64,000 bases of DNA from Terana coerulea (taxonomy: Eukaryota; Basidiomycota; Agaricomycetes; Polyporales; Phanerochaetaceae), in assembly GCA_024811115.1 (NCBI GenBank), contig JAKOGH010000690.1:558001-622000 (forward strand). Reading direction: 5' to 3'. Position numbers and translations under genes: made by a program. A model generated the notes under the pieces. The model did not search any database and was not told where the DNA came from. It saw only the letters and a program-made list of their open reading frames with translations. Within the stretch, counting starts at the first letter, position 1, and every line of letters starts with the position of its first letter. Below, piece by piece: positions 61,019 to 64,000 of the stretch.

Positions 61019-63353
61019 ATGTCGACGCCTTCAGCGACTCCGACGAGCTCCTCTGGCTTGACTGCACCAAAGGAGTACAGAGCGTAAGTTCCGTACCTGA
61101 ACCGCGAACGATACGCGTTCTGACAAGCGAAACGCTAGCATCGGCGTATGCCTTGCTATAGGTTCTGGTGTTCTCATCGGCTCGTCTTTCGTATTCAAGA
61201 AAAGAGGGCTGTTGAGCTCGCAGAAGGGCAATGCTGCAGGTGAAGGCGTCGCGTACCTGAAGTCGGTGAGTGAATTCGCTTCACTCCATGAATAGATACT
61301 CAAGTTTCTCGGGCAGCCGTTGTGGTGGACGGGCATGATCATCATGATTCTCGGGGAACTGTGCAACTTTGCAGCGTACGCGTTCGTGGAAGCAATCATT
61401 GTCGTACGTCTCTACAGAAGTCGCGCAGCGTATAGGGGCTTAACTCGGCATAGACACCTATGGGTGCATTATCGGTCGTCATATCAGCCCTGCTTTCACA
61501 CTTCCTATTGAAGGAGAAACTATCCCTATTTGGCTGGATCGCGTCTGTGCAATGTCTGCTCGGTTCCTCGATTCTCGCTTTAAATGGCCCTGAAGAACAA
61601 AGCGTCAGCACCATCGTTGACTTCCGGAAGCTTTTCGTCACGCCCTGGTTCTTGACCTATGCTGGAGTGGTCATCGCTATCGCTGTTGTACTGGCAGTAT
61701 GGGTCGCTCCAAAATACGGCAAGAAAAGCATGCTACCCTGTTAGTCGACTCTGCTTCTCGCGTTTGAGGCATAGCTGATGTACCTGATGCATAGATATCG
61801 GTATATGTAGTCTTATTGGCGGGATTAGTGTGAGCTGTACACAAGGGTTAGGAGCTTGCATTTTGACAAGCATCAGAGGGGAGAATCAGGTACAGTACTC
61901 TCAACGTCAGCTGGATCACAGACCTCATCGCACCTCATAGTTCAAAAACTGGTTCATTTACTTCTTGCTGGTCCTCGTAGTCATAACACTATGTGAGTTT
62001 GTCGACAAGTTTTTCAGTACTGGAGTTAATTCTGACTACAACTTCGAAGTAACCGAGATATACTATCTCAACGTTGCCCTAGCCATGTACAATACAGCTA
62101 TGGGTACGTGTCTCCATACGCTAACATGAGTCGTTTGCTGACTGTTACTCTCAGTCACCCCAACGTACTATGTCATGTGTGAGTAGTTCTTCTCTTGAAC
62201 GCACGATCGCGAAGCTTATACTATGTCACAGTCACATTTTGCACACTCCTTACCTCACTTGTAAGTTGCGGAGCAGTTTGGCATGCCCGTCATATTCACA
62301 CGATCCCACAGATCCTATATCAAGGCGTGAAGGCCAGCGCGACGCAGATCATGACCGTCGTGCTTGCCTTCGTTGTAATTTGTACGGGCATATTCATCCT
62401 GCAGATGTCCAAGGTCGACCCAAGGAAACTTGCGAAGGTATGTACAACGAGACGGCATTAACCCGACCCTTCACTCAGTCACTTTCAGGTTGACGAACAC
62501 ACGACATTGCTGCTCGAGGTTGCTCGGGCTGAGGCGGACCCAAATGCTGCGAGGAAGGCGAGCCTTCGCCGCGCAGGCAGCCTTAGATCCAGACACTCGG
62601 GTGTTCGATCTCGGACAACCTCTGGGCCCTCACAATATCACGGACAGAATGATACTCTGCCACCACAGCTCGAGCTACCAGACCACATCGCCGGGGAGAA
62701 CGACAACTTCGACGACTGGGACACCGACGTCCAGTCGACTCGCGAGATAGTGGAGAAGTCGGAGGAGCCCGGGATGGACTCCCTGAGAGGCACGTTCGGC
62801 GCTATCGGAACGATCATTCGCGCGAAGCGCAGAATCCGCGCACTGTCGGCGGCGAGTCATCGCACTCAGTCCGATGCCGAAAATCATGGCAGCGTCGACG
62901 TCGGCAGGAGCGGGAGCATCGCAGGCGGCCGCCCGAGTTGGCTGGGCAGAACGTGGAGTGCGACGAGGGACAGCAGGATTCCAACCTATGGCGGACCCGG
63001 CGGACCTGGAGAAGGGGCACGTTGAGATGACGGAGACGGAGAAAGGGACACTACAGGCGAGGCCTGGGACAGCGAGGTCTACATCGCCTGCCGCGGCATC
63101 CCGGACATCTAGAGCCGCATCGCCTCTCGCCATGCTGAGGACATCCAGGAATGCATCGCCTCTCGCAGCAATAAGGACATCGAGGGCCGCGTCCCCCGTT
63201 CCGTTGTCTCGGGCGCCTTCACCCCCGGCGGCCGCGCCATCGACCGCGATACCCCTTGATCCTCTCCGTGACAATGCGACGTCAAACTCTGCAGAGTCCA
63301 TGGCGACTTCCGATGGAGGCTCCTCATCTCTGAAGAAGGCCCCTGACTTGTAG
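61019..63353 (+). CDS. NIPA-type magnesium transporter (DUF803)
   Basis: Membrane protein of the NIPA/drug-metabolite-transporter superfamily, thought to move Mg2+. Exons give the ordered helices: IGVCLAIGSGVLIGSSFVFKK, GQPLWWTGMIIMILGELCNF with AAYAFVEAIIV, the signature TPMGALSVVISALLSHFLLKEKL, GWIASVQCLLGSSILALNGPEE, then FLTYAGVVIAIAVVLAVW, FKNWFIYFLLVLVVIT, EIYYLNVALAMYNTAMVTPTYYVM and a last helix TQIMTVVLAFVVICTGIFILQ. A long cytosolic tail follows. In one frame it stops at 63025; a one-base shift near 62,950-63,010 gives the more credible tail to 63353, with four 12-residue repeats (see findings) and the end SSSLKKAPDL. About nine introns. Confidence 0.85.
63070..63225 (+). repeat. 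36-bp tandem repeats inside the NIPA tail
   Basis: Four successive imperfect 36-base units encode TARSTSPAAASR, TSRAASPLAMLR, TSRNASPLAAIR and TSRAASPVPLSR. Each has an S-R/T-x-x-S-P core suited to phosphorylation. Confidence 0.85.
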
Positions 63354-63900
63354 CCGGACGCGGATTCTGGCAGCGCCGCGGAGGAAGGACATTCGGTGTA
63401 ACTTGGGCTGAATCTGGACGATAATCTAATGAATCGAAATTGTAGTTTACGCGATACCCGACGCTGTAAGGACATACCACGCTTCCTGTATATACACAAC
63501 TTGCCTCGTTCTGTTTCTGCAGCTGTTTCATTGTCAGGTAGCGTTCGGACGAACAATTTCTTGCAGTGGGGGCACCCGTCAACTTCGCAGCAGGTATTAC
63601 ATACAACGTTAGAAGGTTGCAGTGACGCCTTCCGAGTCGCTTTGACTTTCCAGAGGCTTGAATCGTTCTTTCGGGCGGCCTGCGAGTTTGGTTTGCGCTA
63701 ACAAACTGATTGGGCACAACTTTGAAGATATGAATATGTACTTCGTAGTGAAGAAAGAGCAATGACTGGGCAAGACGCATGTCAGTTTTGTGCGGAAGGT
63801 GAAGGTAAGCGCAAAGCGTGAAAGGGAAATGAAAACGCTGCTAGGACTCGTCGGTGTCACTCTCGCCATGTAGAAACCATTGAGAGTGCTAGTACAACAT
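63354..63900. other. Intergenic between converging genes, no gene seen
   Basis: 3' region of the NIPA gene and of the gene entering from the right edge. Confidence 0.4.
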
Positions 63901-64000
63901 TTAATCGTCTGAGTCCAGAATAATCACGTCAGGATTCTCCTTCCTGTTCAACCACTGCTTGAAGAGTGCATCCTTCAACTCGCGCCCCAGCGCAAGTCCT
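63901..64000 (-). CDS. Last codons of an unidentified gene (partial at right edge)
   Basis: Reading the minus strand from base 64000, one frame gives GLALGRELKDALFKQWLNRK, ENPDVIILDSDD, then TAA at 63901-63903. The end (V-I-I-L followed by acidic and Ser residues) fits a SUMO-interacting motif. Nothing else of the gene is in the window, so its function is unknown. Confidence 0.55.
   Translation of the reverse strand, partial: GLALGRELKDALFKQWLNRKENPDVIILDSDD

Overview
The window is nuclear DNA from a filamentous basidiomycete, most likely an agaricomycete of the Polyporales type. Genes are dense on both strands and broken by many short GT-AG introns, mostly about 45-70 nt. Families typical of such fungi are present: two tyrosinases, two type-B carboxylesterases, two DUF6535 membrane proteins, a DUF6589-like fragment and a MATH-BTB protein. 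I saw no tRNA, rRNA, CRISPR or prokaryotic feature. Coordinates below span first to last coding base, introns included.

Layout. 0-8.7 kb: end of an MFS transporter, a secreted carboxylesterase, an HSL-type alpha/beta-hydrolase and methionine aminopeptidase 2. 8.9-19.4 kb: RIB7 (riboflavin synthesis) and tyrosinase 1, then a second copy of the same two-gene block about 5.1 kb downstream, in which RIB7 has decayed and the tyrosinase carries a one-base frameshift; beyond it is a short gene encoding only a tyrosinase C-terminal domain. 20.9-36.4 kb: MATH-BTB, an NBR1-like autophagy receptor with six ZZ fingers, aminodeoxychorismate lyase, a possible OTT_1508-type deaminase, a DUF4246 protein and a second carboxylesterase. 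37-49 kb: Pin1/Ess1 prolyl isomerase, a PEP-mutase/isocitrate-lyase-like enzyme, and two DUF6535 genes around a DUF6589-like fragment. 49-64 kb: an mARC-like MOSC protein, a METTL14/KAR4-like MT-A70 protein, exocyst EXO84, a small unknown gene between inverted repeats, DPH4, a NIPA magnesium transporter and the last codons of a gene running off the right edge.

Most genes are housekeeping or enzymes with no shared pathway; I see no biosynthetic cluster. The most unusual locus is the tyrosinase region: a duplicated RIB7-tyrosinase block with one dead RIB7, one damaged tyrosinase and a stand-alone C-terminal (cap/copper-loading type) domain.

A caution runs through the whole window. In several unrelated conserved genes the reading frame breaks by exactly one base, usually as one base missing from a short homopolymer (ABZ2-like twice, NBR1-like at least twice, PIN1, DPH4, others). 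This looks like uncorrected long-read indel error, so single frameshifts here should not be taken as pseudogenes without read or transcript support. The RIB7 pseudogene is different: it has substitutions to stop codons and many changes.
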